Of a stretch of 64,000 nucleotides of DNA, positions 40,197 to 52,500 are shown in pieces. This stretch comes from Candidula unifasciata (lineage: Eukaryota; Mollusca; Gastropoda; Stylommatophora; Geomitridae): positions 350,001 through 414,000 of the forward strand of contig CAJHNH020000702.1 of the NCBI GenBank assembly GCA_905116865.2, given 5' to 3'. The notes beneath the pieces were generated by a model. That model saw only the letters and a list, made by a program, of their open reading frames with translations, made no database searches and was not told the origin of the DNA. The position numbers and the translations under genes were made by a program. The stretch's first letter is position 1, and each line of letters opens with the position of its first letter.

Positions 40197-40384
40197 CCTG
40201 AAATAGAATTTGTTGGGTCGAAAGGTGCGTGTATTCCGGCCTGTCTATAAATCATAATGCAAGATGCTAACGGGTATTTTGAGACCGAATGCAGAAGAAA
40301 AGAAGAAGAAGATTCGTAAGAGGAAGTAGAGAGACAGAAGTCCTTCTGCCTGTCCACACTTACAACATAAAAGTCTGAATTTAT

Positions 40385-40695
40385 AGTTGCATAGAAGAAG
40401 AAAAGTACTCGTATCCTACATGATCTGAGTGTAAAGGAGAGAGAATTGGCCCATAAACAGCATCCTGTCGTGAAGACAAGTATTTTGGTCATGGTGGCTT
40501 GGAAAGAACGGTGATGGAGGGTACAGATTCCGGGAAACGAGGCAGAGGCTGACCTTTGCGAAAGTGGATTCATGACACTGAAGATACAGTGGCTATGAAA
40601 GCACATAGGGCTGGAGAATTTGCCGGAGAAAGATGCATTTTCAGTCGGGCCGGGAAGAAAGCAACGTTCTGTAAATTACTTGCTGACTGATGATA
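40385..40695 (+). mobile_element. LINE 3'-end fragment
   Basis: Shows LHDLSVKERELAHKQHPVV-like sequence, YFGHGGLERT, and a tail gggccgggaagaaagcaacg, ttctgtaaattacttgctga, resembling the RTE-type end. Confidence 0.6.
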
Positions 40696-40735
40696 GTGAT
40701 TGAGATCATGCACATTACACTTGCTGTTACTGCAA

Positions 40736-40875
40736 GGCGTTGTCGTCACTTGGAGGTGATAGGTTGGATACCCGGCATGGAGAGCTTTCGATTTTGATGT
40801 TGATTAGTGTGTCCTTCAGTTTCTCTGCTTCTTTCAGTGAATGCCTATAATCACCAGTCTATCCGTTTATTGTAC
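40736..40875 (+). repeat. SINE-like fragment, family 5, copy 2
   Basis: Shares cacttggaggtgataggtt, ttttgatgttgattagtgtg, ctctgcttctttcagtgaat with 2220-2365. Confidence 0.5.
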
Positions 40876-41107
40876 TGTCATAACCTAGTATTGCGCTGAC
40901 TTGATAAGAAAAACTCACCAGGAACTTGAGAAATAGTTCTTCTTTTCATAAATTTCTCTTGTCCAGATAGGATTTCAAGCATGGAAAATTGCCGGGGATA
41001 AATACATTGTTCTTCATAAAAGAAATTTGCCACAACCGAGATTGCCTTATGCAGTTATCACTCTAACATGTCCTTCATAGAGGTGCAGTATATCTTTATC
41101 CCCCTCC

Positions 41108-41330
41108 TGAGTTTTGCGTGTACATCCGTTTTACTGGCTTGTGTGCTGGTTGTTACTTGCCGCTCGGGCAGGTGCACTCTGGCTTCGAAGGAAGTCCCCA
41201 GTTAGTCGACTTCTACGACATACTTGTTGGGAAGGCAGCGGGTCTGTTCTTGTTTTCCCAACAATGGGGTCCCGGAACCCACACGGGTATTTACAACCAC
41301 TGAACGCGCTGAAGAAGGAGAAAGTATAAT
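41108..41330 (-). repeat. SINE family 1, inverted, rearranged
   Basis: Inverted body (gcaggtgcactctggcttcg, tagtcgacttctacgacata, ggtcccggaacccacacggg) followed by an out-of-place gaacgcgctgaagaaggaga, which looks like the plus-strand 3' tail. Confidence 0.65.
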
Positions 41331-41514
41331 GTAATTCGAGAGGATTTACTTCACTGCTTGGGGTTTCTCAGCAGAACGGCTAACAGCATCGTACAAAGCA
41401 CGAGCTGCAAAGATCCGGCGAGGATCGACAGAGATCTCCATATAAATTACACTCATGAACTAAATTAATTTATGAAATAAATCGCCCTCATTGAGTGCTA
41501 AAATGTTACATAGA

Positions 41515-41935
41515 ACCTGTTGTGCTGTAATGGCAGCGAATCTTGGAATGTCAGTGAACATATTAGGAAGAATTTAGAAGCAACAGAGATCTGGTTTCTG
41601 AGACGAATGTTACAAATACCTTGGACGGCCAGAGTTACTAACAACGATTTTTTGAAAGAAGCTAATGAAAGTAGATCTCTATATACAACAATAAGAAAGA
41701 GACAAACACTGTTCTTTGGCCACATAATGAGAAGAGAGACATTAGAGAACATGGTGACAGCTGGAAATATCTGTGGAAAAGGGGTAGAGGCAGACCAAGA
41801 GAGATGATGCTGGATGGGCTGAAACGATGGTATGGAGGGATATTATCAAGAGCTGTTCCAGGCAACCACGGATCGTGATCTGTGGAGATGCATGAGCGCT
41901 TACGCCAGTTGGCAGGGCGCACGATGATGATGGTG
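41515..41935 (+). mobile_element. RTE/BovB-like LINE C-terminal fragment
   Basis: Frame with SWNVSEHIRKNLEATEIWFL, RRMLQIPWTARVTNNDFLKE and RQTLFFGHIMRRETLENMVT. RRMLQIPWTARxTN and FFGHIMRRE are classic BovB/RTE C-terminal blocks. The frame is broken near 41805. Confidence 0.85.
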
Positions 41936-42061
41936 TTGAATTAAACGACGCAGCCGTGAAACGCAGCCACAACTTTCAGAGCGCGAGGCAAACGGCTTGA
42001 CCACTTCACCACGGAAGAGGTGGACGTGGATGAAGACGATGAAGAATGTAACCAGGTGGTG

Positions 42062-43240
42062 AGCCATACAGACTGGATGACCAGCACACACAGACTGGAT
42101 AACCAGCACACACAGACTGGATGACCAGCACACACAGACTGGATGAAACGCACACACGGACTGGATGACCAGCACACACAGACTGGATGAAACGCACACA
42201 CGGACTGGATGACCAGCACACACGGACTGGATGACCAGCACACACGGACTGGATGACCAGCACACACGGACTGGATGACCAGCACACACAGACTGGATGA
42301 CCAGCACACACAGACTGGATGACCAGCACACACAGACTGGATGACCAGCACACACAGACTGGATGACCAGCACACACAGACCGGATGACCAGCACACACA
42401 GACCGGATGACCAGCACACACAGACTGGATGACCAGCACACACGGACTGGATGACCAGCACACACGGACTGGATGACCAGCACACACGGACTGGATGACC
42501 AGCACACACAGACTGGATGACCAGCACACACAGACTGGATGACCAGCACACACAGACTGGATGACCAGCACACACAGACTGGAGGCCCAGCACACACGGA
42601 CTGGAGGCCCAGCACACACGGACTGGAGGCCCAGCACACACGGACTGGAGGCCCAGCACACACGGACTGGAGGCCCAGCACACGCGGACTGGAGGCCCAG
42701 CACACGCGGACTGGAGGCCCAGCACACGCGGACTGGAGGCCCAGCACACGCGGACTGGAGGCCCAGCACACGCGGACTGGAGGCCCAGCACACGCGGACT
42801 GGAGGCCCAGCACACGCGGACTGGAGGCCCAGCACACGCGGACTGGAGGCCCAGCACACGCGGACTGGAGGCCCAGCACACGCGGACTGGAGGCCCAGCA
42901 CACGCGGACTGGAGGCCCAGCACACGCGGACTGGAGGCCCAGCACACGCGGACTGGATGACCAGCACACGCGGACTGGATGACCAGCACACGCGGACTGG
43001 ATGACCAGCACACGCGGACTGGATGACCAGCACACGCGGACTGGATGACCAGCACACGCGGACTGGATGACCAGCACACGCGGACTGGATGACCAGCACA
43101 CGCGGACTGGATGACCAGCACACGCGGACTGGATGACCAGCACACGCGGACTGGATGACCAGCACACGCGGACTGGATGCCCAGCACACGCAGACTGGAT
43201 GCCTAGCACACGCAGACTGGATGCCTAGCACACACAGACG
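42062..43240. repeat. 22-bp satellite array, about 53 copies
   Basis: The unit contains gatgaccagcacacacagac. Variants form blocks: atgacc/cacaca at the left, aggccc/cacgcg at 42582-42955, and atgacc/cacgcg to 43190. Because 22 is not a multiple of 3 and no stop occurs in any minus frame, three overlapping open frames of about 400 codons are by-products. Confidence 0.95.
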
Positions 43241-43700
43241 TGATGACCACGTTTCCTACGCTGATGTACATCTCTGTCATTGTCAAGACTGCAGCTCAAA
43301 GCCCAGGGGACAGGATAGAGGCAATTATTTTGCAAGTTCAGGAACGGCAAGATCCCCAGTGTTCAGTTCGTTGTTCACATATCTGCCGGTCATAATTTGT
43401 TTATAATATAGCAATGTTTATCGATGTTACCAAGGAAACTAATGTCTAAAATCTATGGCTGTTGAGTGCATCGAGAGTTAATGGATTCAATTTTAGACCG
43501 CGATGCTTTGGTTGAAATTGATTAAATCTATACATTTGTTATGTGTTTTAGAAATACCATAGAAAATCAATGCATGTAGATTCTCGAAGAGTCTTTCAAA
43601 GTTGCCTACTTCTTTTTAAAACTGTTCTAAAAGATCAGCGCTTTCAAATAGCGGCCCCTTGGTCGAATATGGAGCGCTGAAGCTTGACAAGATTATTATA
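43241..43700. other. Unannotated DNA
   Basis: No coding or repeat signature recognised between the satellite and the next LINE end. Confidence 0.3.
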
Positions 43701-43815
43701 AATTTTCACCATCATCACGTAGCAGGTCCTTTGCAGAACTTCGCTGTCATCACGGTCTGCCTGCAAAAAAAAAAAAAAAAACTCCGTCTCTCGCCAGATC
43801 TCCCGCCTCATGTAC
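43700..43815 (-). mobile_element. RTE LINE 3' terminus
   Basis: Minus-strand counterpart of 11680-11780: catcatcacgtagcaggtcc, tttgcagaacttcgctgtca and gtctctcgcca, with an A-run inserted at 43765-43780. Confidence 0.7.
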
Positions 43816-43816
43816 T

Positions 43817-44098
43817 TTCTTCTTCTTCGCGTTCGCCAGCTGTAAACTCTGGCGAAGAGTGCTGGTTGTTCATCCACTTCTGGACTGCAGTCCTGTTCCA
43901 GAGCCTCAGTGTTGCATGTACATCCGCTTTACAGATCTGACCCATTTGTATGCAGACTGCTGGTTCCTTGCCTGTCAGGCAGATACACTATGACTTTGAA
44001 GAAAGCTCCTAATTAGTCAACTCTTACGACATGCTTTTGGGTGGGCAGTGGGTCTATTCTTGCTTTCCCTATAACAGGACCCCGGAACCCACACGGGG
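43817..44098 (-). repeat. SINE family 1, inverted copy
   Basis: tcttcttcgcgttcgccagc, gtaaactctggcgaagagtg, cttctggactgcagtcctgt, gactgctggttccttgcctg and ccggaacccacacgggg. It abuts the LINE terminus on its left. Confidence 0.85.
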
Positions 44099-44249
44099 AA
44101 TGTACTTTCATATTCAAGGAGTCACTTTAATCGTGTGCCCATCTTGGTGTTGGTCGGCCCCTGCCTCTTCTTCCTGGTACCATATTGTGAGTGTCAAACA
44201 GAACACACCATTTCTTTTCTGAATTCTAAAAATTCGCAGTAAAGCACAG

Positions 44250-44480
44250 CAAAAGTAAAGGAACCATTTTTTACGCCTTCGGGCATATAGGGCTAGACCT
44301 ATAGTTTATAGACCAACTGGCACTTGATAGGTGAAGTGGTCAGCATCACGCCGGCCGCCTTTACTTTCCAAGACTTTACCTGGTACTTGTTTAAAGCTGG
44401 ATCGATCTGTAAGCTAAGGTCATTTTTGGAGGAGAAGAAAAAGTTCGGCTCCGCTAGGACTTGAGCCCATGACCTTCCGA
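44250..44480 (-). repeat. SINE family 2, inverted copy
   Basis: aaagtaaaggaaccattttt, tagggctagacctatagttt, cggccgcctttactttccaa, ctaaggtcatttttggagga and a B-box-like inverse, gacttgagcccatgacc. Confidence 0.75.
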
Positions 44481-44929
44481 TCCGCAATCGAGTTTACCTG
44501 CAACATGAGGGCGGCTTCCGGCGCACAGTATACAAATAGTTCGTGGAAGATATTAATAATAGATCTGCCAGTAATGATGATAATGATGATGCAGAATAAC
44601 ACGTTGTTGTTTAGTAGAAGCCATGACCGTATAACGTTCTCTTTGACAACAACAATTATCCATTAATGTCGATTATGTCGAGACCAATGTCGGGGTATCG
44701 ATCCGCGAAGGCAAACCATTGTTCCTCTGTCAATACATGTCAATACTGAATGCCGTTATAAAAGACCCCCCTCTGCCTCCCTTCCATTCACACCCTGGAT
44801 GCGATAGAACAAGGAAGAATTCAGCGGAAAGTTGCCAGTGTTGAGGAGTGGGGTTGGTTGGTGCCATATTATGAGGTTCATAGCAAACGGGTCAGCACAT
44901 AAGTGTTCCGTTTCTGTACCAACGAAAAG

Positions 44930-45141
44930 GGTGTCATCCTGTGGGACTGGTTTGTGCCACTGTGTGGGACTGGTTGGTGCCATTGTGTGGGACTGGTTGG
45001 TGCCATTGTGTGGGACTGGTTGGTGCCATCGTGTGGGACTGGTTGGTGCCATTGTGTGTGACTGGTTGGTGCCATTGTGTGTGACTGGTTGGTGCCATCG
45101 TGTGGGACTGGTTGGTGCCATCGTGTGGGACTGGTTGGTAC
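44930..45141. repeat. 23-bp satellite, left block (about 9 copies)
   Basis: The unit contains gtgggactggttggtgcca. Same satellite as 48393-49385; the two blocks border the LTR-like element. Confidence 0.95.
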
Positions 45142-45733
45142 TGTAATAGGGTGGAAGCAACGAAGACTACAGTACAGCAGATTAAAGATCTTAGAAGGTT
45201 TATTCTGGTTTGAAAATGGCCAACCGGCCATTTGAGAAGCATTGGCAGTTAATAGAGTTAGACGGAAGATGGGGAAAAATCTGGCTCGCTGGGTATAAAA
45301 GATTTTGTTGAGTCTTGCAGCGACCTTTTTGACTTCCGGACCAACCTGTGGAAGCCTAACCTAGCTACTGATGCTTTGCACAATGGGCTGGTCGGTAGGT
45401 ATGGCGACCACAGGTAACGTTTGTGGTCTGACTGATCCCAGGCGGTGGTACGTTCTTTTGGTTTGACGATAAGTATTTTAGATTTTGTTCCAGCAGTTTG
45501 TTGCCCTTAATGTCGTTATTTGTTGGCCATGCTGATGTGAAGTTAAATACAATTATGTTCAACGTTGTATTCATAGTTACAGTTGTTTCCTTCAGCTTAG
45601 GACTAGTAGTTAGTGTGCCTAGTTTATTTTATTCGTTCATTGCTTGGCTATACTAGACTTTACACAGAAGATTTCTTGCCTGGGTGAGATATTCTGATCT
45701 TTCCCCCACCAAAACAAACTCTCTCTACTCTCT
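45142..45733 (+). repeat. Left LTR-like direct repeat
   Basis: tgtaatagggtggaagc, tacagtacagcagattaaag, gaaaatggccaaccggccat, ctggctcgctgggtataaaa, gatgctttgcacaatgggct. The 3' limit is set by loss of similarity; the true LTR could run to about 45885. Confidence 0.65.
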
Positions 45734-46519
45734 ATTTTTCTTTATTTTTTCTTGGTACTAAGGGCCCCTCCGCCGTAGTACAAGTGGCGTCGTCTGGCAA
45801 GGATATTGATGGCCAATAACTGTTTTGTGTCTAGCCTAGTTAGTTTAGGTAATAATAGTAGTTCATAGTTGAGATTGATTTTTAAATGGCGCCCAACTTG
45901 TGGGTCTTCTATATTGCAGTCTTTTGATATTTGTTTAGTTAGATGTGACAGGATTTAATTCACGAAGGAGTTCTAGTTTGTGCAGGTAATAGTAGTGATT
46001 TTTCATTTTAAATTGGTTTTCATGGCCCCCACGTGCCCTTTTCTTTCAGACTTTAAATATGTTCGCCCACCTGTGTGGTTTCGTTATCGAAGACTTTGGT
46101 TGTTCTAAGTTAGGTATTATATCATCTTGTTCACGGATGAATAGCGTTGTGGAGTATTTTAATTTGCCAGGTCTAGTCGTCTCAGTTTATCGCGTGTTCA
46201 TTTAATTTGGTTCAGGACTTGTGTAGGTGCGGCCTTTTAGTTTTGTTGTGTGATCATATGTTAGTTTTGTTTTCACTAGCAGTGGTCTGCGTCTATTGTA
46301 AAGTTAAATAGGAGTGGTCCGTGTCTATTGTCCACGGAGTGGCTTGTATACGTCTCGACCTGAACTTGGGGTCAGTTTATCTTGTTGTTTGTCTCCACAT
46401 CAAGGTTTAACTGTAGGTCTGTTTACATATTAGGGAGCCTTGTGTGAGTACACCGACCGAGCCAGTTAAGCAATAACGTTTTTTAACATTGCTGGTACCA
46501 GTCAAAACATTGTAGGCTA

Positions 46520-47095
46520 CGGCCGAGGTAATTGTTGAATGTCACTTGGAAGCCAAGCGGTGTTGGCAGTGACGAAAAGATTGTCTCTTGATGGCCGAGC
46601 GGCCGAGACATTGGCAAAAGTGGTGATGTGTCTCCGATGGCCATGCGGCCGAGACAAGAGTGCGATGTCTCTCGAAGGCCTTGCGGCCGAGGCAATATCC
46701 ATTGTAGGCATTTGGCCGAGGTAGTGAACAAAAATGTCATTTGTAGGCTATGCCAAAGCCGAGGTAATGTCCAATCAGTCAATTGTAGGCCTATGAAGCC
46801 GGGGTAATGTCCTATATGTCTCTCGAGGGCCACGCGGTCGAGACAAGAGTGTGTTATGTCTCTCGAAGGCCCTGCGACCGAGACAATGTCCATTGTAGGC
46901 CTTTGGCCGAGGTAGTAAACAAAAATGTCCATTTGTAGGCTTCCCCGAAGCTGAGGTAAAAGTATGGAAAGTCCTTTAAACGTCACGCGGTGGTGACAAA
47001 GGCAAACGTCTTCTTATTGTTACGAGGTGGTAGCAAAGGCAAAAATCTTCTTATTGTCACGCGGTGGTGACAAAGGCAAAGCGTGGTGGAAGCAG
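46520..47095. repeat. Imperfect tandem segments inside the LTR-like element
   Basis: A block of about 190 bp (gtctctcgaaggcc, tgcg.ccgag, ccattgtaggc, ttggccgaggtagt, aacaaaaatgtc) occurs twice, from about 46666 and 46857. Shorter units tgtcacgcggtggtgacaaa follow at 46980-47075. Confidence 0.8.
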
Positions 47096-47322
47096 TCTTA
47101 TGTAAGTCCCGCGGCTGAGGTATCAAATATTATGACAACTTATCTACGAAGAATTACTGGACGTCGGAGAGGAAATCCAACTGATCAAGAATCCGGATGT
47201 TAACTAATTACTATGTTTTTTTTTTTTTTGCAGTAAAATGTTTTGTTTTTTTTAGGTTTTGCTTGTGTGTTGTAGTGATTTGGTATGTGTTTAACGCATT
47301 GTTCTAGCGAGGAGCGGATTAA

Positions 47323-47598
47323 GTGGGGGTTTATTCTACTCTGATGGTGTCTCGGACCCAAGCGCACATGCTAATGTGTTCCGAGGATATCGCCATTATT
47401 GATGTAGAGGGGGGATTTGTAGAGATTTTACAGATGGTAGCTGAAACTCAAACTCAAAAGTTCACTGGATGTTTCATGACTACTGCAATCTTTGTAATTT
47501 CTTATTTGGGACTTATACGTTCCTTATCCAGTTTCCTTGGGACTAGTCATGCTTTGATCATATGTCGATGTCAGCTATTTTTGGGTGAATGTTATTAA
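47323..47598 (+). other. Unrecognised 91-codon open frame in the LTR-like element
   Basis: Residues MVSRTQAHMLMCSEDIAIID, then a hydrophobic stretch TTAIFVISYLGLIRSLSSFL. It starts at a non-ATG codon or from the internal M. There is no homology I recognise, and it could be chance. Confidence 0.2.
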
Positions 47599-47770
47599 TG
47601 ATACTGCAAGTAACTAGTGATTACATGATGTCAGGGCGATGATTTTATTCCAGGTGGCTATGGTCAGTAACTCTGGAGGATGTAGAACAGGAGTTGGGAG
47701 ATGATTTTTAGACAATTAATGTTATCTATTGTGTAGTTGCTGGAACGTCAACAAAAATAATAATCCGACG

Positions 47771-48384
47771 TGTAATATGGTGGAAGCGACGAAGACTACA
47801 GTACAGCAGATTAAAGATCTTAGAAGGTTTATTCTGGTTTGAAAATGGCCAACCGGCCATTTGAGAAGCATTGGCAGTTAATAGAGTTAGACGGAAGATA
47901 GGGAAAAATCTGGCTCGCTGGGTATAAAAGATTGCGTTCAGTCTAGCAGCGACCTATTTGACTTCCGGACCAACCTGTGGGAGGCTAACCTAGTTACTGA
48001 TGCTTTGCACAATGGGCTGGTCGGCAGGAATGGCGACCACAGGTAACGTTCGTGGTCTGGCCGATTCCAGGCGGGGGGTACGTTCAGTTGGTTAAAGTAG
48101 ATTTTCATTTGTATTCTTGCTAAGAAATAGTTAGATGGTAGATCGCTATATATTTGAGATGCTGGTCGTGCACGTAGTCGTCGTTAATGTCGTTATTTGT
48201 TGCCATTCTGATGTGAAGTTAAATAAAATTATGTTCAACGTTGTATTCATAGTTACAGTTGTTTTCTAGTTTACTAGTTTAGTTGATTCGTTGCTTGGCT
48301 ATACTAGACTTTACACAGAAGATTTCCTGCCTGGGTGAGATATTCTGATCTCTCCCCCACCAAAACGAACTCTCTCTACTCTCT
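47771..48384 (+). repeat. Right LTR-like direct repeat
   Basis: tgtaatatggtggaagcg through ctctctactctct, matching the left repeat except for a replaced stretch at about 48085-48180. It ends directly at the 23-bp satellite. Confidence 0.65.
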
Positions 48385-48392
48385 GGCCATTG

Positions 48393-49385
48393 TGTTTACT
48401 GGTTGGTACCATCGTGTGGGACTGGTTGGTGCCATCTTGTGGGACTGGTTGGTGCCATCTTGTGGGACTGGTTTGTGCCATCTTGTAGGACTGGTTGGTG
48501 CCATCGTGTGGGACTGGTTTGTGCCAATGTGTGGGACTGGTTAGTGCCATTGTGTGGGAATGGTTAGTGCCATTGTGTGGGGCTGGTTAATGCCATTGTG
48601 TGGGACTGGTTAATGCCATTGTGTAGGACTGGTTAGTGCCATTGTGTAGGACTGGTTAGTACCATTGTGTGGGATTGGTTGGTGCCATCTTGTGGGACTG
48701 GTTAGTACCATTGTGTGGGACTGGTTGGTGCCATTGTGTGGGATGGGTTAGTGCTATTGTGAAGAACTGGTTGGTGCTATTGTGTGGGACTGGTTGGTGC
48801 CATCGTGTGGGACTGGTTGGTGCCATCGTGTGGGACTGGTTGGTGCCATCGTGTGGGACGGGTTGGTGCCATTGTGTGGGACTGGTTGGTGCCATTGTGT
48901 GGAACTGGTTGGTGCTATTGTGTGGGACTGGTTGGTGCCATTGTGTGGGACTGGTTGGTGCCATCTTGTGGGACTGGTTGGTGCCATCCTGTGGGACTGG
49001 TTGGTGCCATCTTGTGGGACTGGTTGGTGCCGTCTTGTGGGACTGGTTGGTGCCGTCTTGTAGAACTAGATGAGGCCGTCTTGTAGGACTGGTTGGTGCC
49101 AACGTGTGGGACTGGTTGGTGCCATCTTGTGGGACTGGTTGGTGCCATCTTGTGGGACTGGTTGGTGCCATCTTGTGGGACTGGTTGGTGCCGTCTTGTA
49201 GAACTAGATGAGGCCGTCTTGTAGGACTGGTTGGTGCCAACGTGTGGGACTGGTTGGTGCCATCTTGTGGGACTGGTTGGTGCCATCTTGTGGGACTGGT
49301 TGGTGCCATCTTGTGGGACTGGTTGGTGCCATCTTGTGGGACTGTTTGGTACCATCTTGTGGGACTGGTTGGTGCCATTGTGTGA
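48393..49385. repeat. 23-bp satellite, right block (about 43 copies)
   Basis: gtgggactggttggtgcca with catcgt, cattgt or catctt endings. A larger duplicated block with a distinctive aactagatgaggccgtcttg is repeated at about 49065 and 49200. Long minus-strand frames with PTSPTRWHQPVPQDGTNQSH are by-products. Confidence 0.95.
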
Positions 49386-49439
49386 GGATTGTCTGCGTAA
49401 TTGTGAATTTTCGATCGTAAGGCAAATAGATAACTGGAT

Positions 49440-49990
49440 GAATTAGCGAATAAATAGGTGGAGGGATGTTGGGATGAGGGAGCGAATGAATATGGGGTGG
49501 GAGGGGAATATTTAGACTAGAGAATGAATGGGGGAGGGTGGGATGAGTGGACATACTGGGAAATGAATAGAGGGGGGGGGGTAGATGAATAGGTGGATAG
49601 ACTGGGGAATGAATAGGTGAAGTGGGTAGATTAATGGGTGGATAGACTGGGGAATGAATAGGTGGGGTGGGTAGATGAATAGGTGGATAGACTGGAGAAT
49701 GAACGGGTGGGAGTGGGTAGATGAATGAGTGGATAGACTAGGGAATGAATGGGTAAGGGTGGGTAGATGAATGGGTGGATATACTGGGGAATGAATAGGT
49801 GGGGTGGGGTAGGTAGATAAATAGGTGGACAGACTTGGGAATAAATGAGCGGGGGTTGAATTAATGGATAGACTGGAATTAAATGGTGGATAGTGGGTGA
49901 ATATAAAGATAGACTGATGACTGAATATAGGATGGGTGGACAGATATTAAGTAATGAAAGGACAATGTGTGAATGATCAGGGGTATAAAT
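49440..49990. repeat. 45-bp tandem repeat, degenerate
   Basis: Unit with tagactggggaatgaat and ggtgggtagatgaataggtg. Period 45 measured at 49598, 49643 and 49688. Confidence 0.85.
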
Positions 49991-50004
49991 GGGTGGGAAA
50001 TAGT

Positions 50005-50065
50005 CTTATATGCCCTATACGCCACAAGGTGTGGAAAAAAGACCTTTACTTTTACTTTTACAAAC
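50005..50065 (+). repeat. SINE family 2 tail fragment
   Basis: tcttatatgccctatacgcc followed by acctttacttttactttta, lying exactly between two satellites. Confidence 0.65.
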
Positions 50066-51415
50066 AAATGTATATGAGTGGATGGACTGACGAATGTATA
50101 TGAGTGGATGGAATGACGAATGTGTGTGAGTGGATGGACTGATGAATGTATATGAGTGGATGGACTGATGAATGTATATGAGTGATTGGACTGACGAATG
50201 TATATGAGTGGATGGACTGACGAATGTATATGAGTGGATGGACTGACGAATGTATATGAGTGGATGGAATGACGAATGTATATGAGTGGATGGACTGATG
50301 AATGTATATGAGTGATTGGAATGACGAATGTATATGAGTGGATGGACTGACGAATGTGTATGAGTGGATGGAATGACGAATGTATATGAGTGGATGGACT
50401 GACGAATGTATATGAGTGAATGGAATGACGAATGTATATGAGTGGATGGACTGACGAATGTGTATGAGTGGATGGAATGACGAATGTATATGAGTGGATG
50501 GAATGACGAATGTATATGAGTGGATGGACTGATGAATGTATATGAGTGATTGGAATGACGAATGTATATGAGTGGATGGACTGACGAATGTGTATGAGTG
50601 GATGGAATGACGAATGTATATGAGTGGATGGACTGATGAATGTATATGAGTGATTGGAATGACGAATGTATATGAGTGGATGGACTGACGAATGTGTATG
50701 AGTGGATGGAATGACGAATGTATATGAGTGGATAGACTGACGAATGTATATGAGTGGATGGAATGACGAATGTATATGAGTGGATGGACTGATGAATGTA
50801 TATGAGTGATTGGAATGACGAATGTATATGAGTGGATGGACTGACGAATGTGTATGAGTGGATGGACTGACGAATGTATATGAGTGGATGGACTGACGAA
50901 TGTATATGAGTGAATGGAATGACGAATGTATATGAGTGAATGGACTGACGAATGTATATGAGTGGATGGACTGACGAATGTATATGAGTGGATGGACTGA
51001 CGAATGTATATGAGTGGATGGACTGACGAATGTTTATGAGTGTATGGACTGACGAATGTATATGAGTGGATGGACTGATGAATGTATATGAGTGGATGGA
51101 CTGACGAATGTATATGAGTGGATGGACCGACGTATGTATGTTAGTGGATGGACTGACGAATGTATATGAGTGGATGGACTGACGAATGTATATGAGTGGA
51201 TGGACCGACGAATGTATATGAGTGGATGGACTGACGAATGTATATGAGTGGATGGACTGACGAAATGTATATGAGTGGATGGACTGACGAAATGTATATG
51301 AGTGGATGGACCGACGAATGTATATGAGTGGATGGACTGACGAATGTATATGAGTGGATGGACCGACGAATGTATATGAGTGGATGGACTGACGAATGTA
51401 TATGAGTGGATGGAA
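50066..51415. repeat. 26-bp satellite array, about 52 copies
   Basis: The unit contains gacgaatgtatatgagtgga followed by tggact or tggaat. Alternation of ggact and ggaat/gatt variants indicates a two- to four-unit higher-order repeat on the left; the right part is more uniform. Confidence 0.95.
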
Positions 51416-51566
51416 GCGAAATTAAATCAGGGGAGGGGGTGCATGGATAGATAGGAATCAATTTCTGTTGAATGGGGAAAAAAAATTTAGAGCAAGGAGC
51501 TCAACGCTTAAGATGGAAAAAATGCAAGCAAAACACTAACGATAATAAAAACCAGAGCGTTGGGGT

Positions 51567-51603
<37 letters not shown>
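51567..51603. repeat. Poly(G) tract, 37 nt
   Basis: Longest homopolymer G run in the window. Confidence 0.9.
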
Positions 51604-51607
<4 letters not shown>

Positions 51608-52500
51608 AGAGATAGTGCACAAAAAGAAGTTATCTTAGCAAAACACGAATGTAAGTTAACGGAATCAGTTACAATATTTGATTATTGTTTAGGTGAATCA
51701 TTACAGGTACTGGTAGGACAAGAGAGAATGAAGAATGGAACATAGGAAACACACGGGGAGAGAAAGAGAAGAAGAAATACGAATAGAGTGGAGTCATTGC
51801 TGGCAGGTTGCACCTTGAGACTAACACAATCTCAGCCTGGATGTCAAGCCAATAGGGATAATCGCGGACATCCTGTTCGATCTAAACAAATTATATTGGG
51901 CACTCGAGTCGAGCACACTAGCTTATTGTAACGAGAGAGAGAGAGAGAGATATATATATATATATAGAGAGAGAAAGAGAGTGTGTGTGTACTAATTGTA
52001 CCGTCACAAACGTTACATAAAGTTTAGAATGAGGAACATCCAAGGTTAGAGGTCGATTAAATAATAGATGGAGCTCCCTCCCCCCTCCCCAATAAAAAAA
52101 AAACAAAAACAATACAGGAACATATTTTATCAAACTCGCTTAGTACGAGTTGATAAATAGAGAAAGACATAGATGGCACGAGAGATCACAGGACATATAG
52201 AAAACCGTATCAACAATATTAAATAACATCTATAAAAACAAAAACATGTACAATTTTTATCACAATTTTGAGAACTTCCTGTCACAAATTATCTCCCCTG
52301 TTGCCACTTACTGTTGCCATGGACACTGTTGTTGATCGCTATTTGCCATGTACGGTAACTAGGCACTTAAATTAAACAATATATCAACACCACTGACAGA
52401 CGTGTTATGTCGTCAGCTGTGGACTTCTGGACATATTGTTGTGGGGAAACATGAATTCTTGGTTAAATACTTGACACTGTTAGTCTACACGAAATGTTGA
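51604..52500. other. Unannotated DNA with (GA)n/(TA)n
   Basis: A short compound microsatellite at 51931-51990; otherwise AT-rich and unrecognised. Confidence 0.3.

Larger units (their letters stand above)
45142..48384 (+). mobile_element. LTR-retrotransposon-like element without recognisable proteins (LARD/TRIM-like)
   Basis: Direct repeats of about 0.6 kb (45142-45733 and 47771-48384), both starting tgtaata, enclose about 2 kb. Each repeat has a TATA box in gggtataaaagatt and a later polyadenylation-like motif. A primer-binding-site-like tggcgcccaac lies at 45887, the sequence expected for a tRNA-Lys primer. The interior has no reverse transcriptase or gag. It has tandem segments (46520-47090) and one unrecognised open frame (47323-47598). 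Confidence 0.6.

Noticed and set aside
41900..43231. A 443-codon minus-strand open frame rich in Cys-Ala-Gly-His-Pro-Val
   Set aside because: It is the 22-bp satellite read in a stop-free frame. Three minus frames are open at once and no non-repetitive protein sequence or splice context accompanies it.
48656..49378. Long PTSPTRWHQPVPQDGTNQSH-type frames
   Set aside because: Product of the 23-bp satellite in both blocks; no start context or unique sequence.
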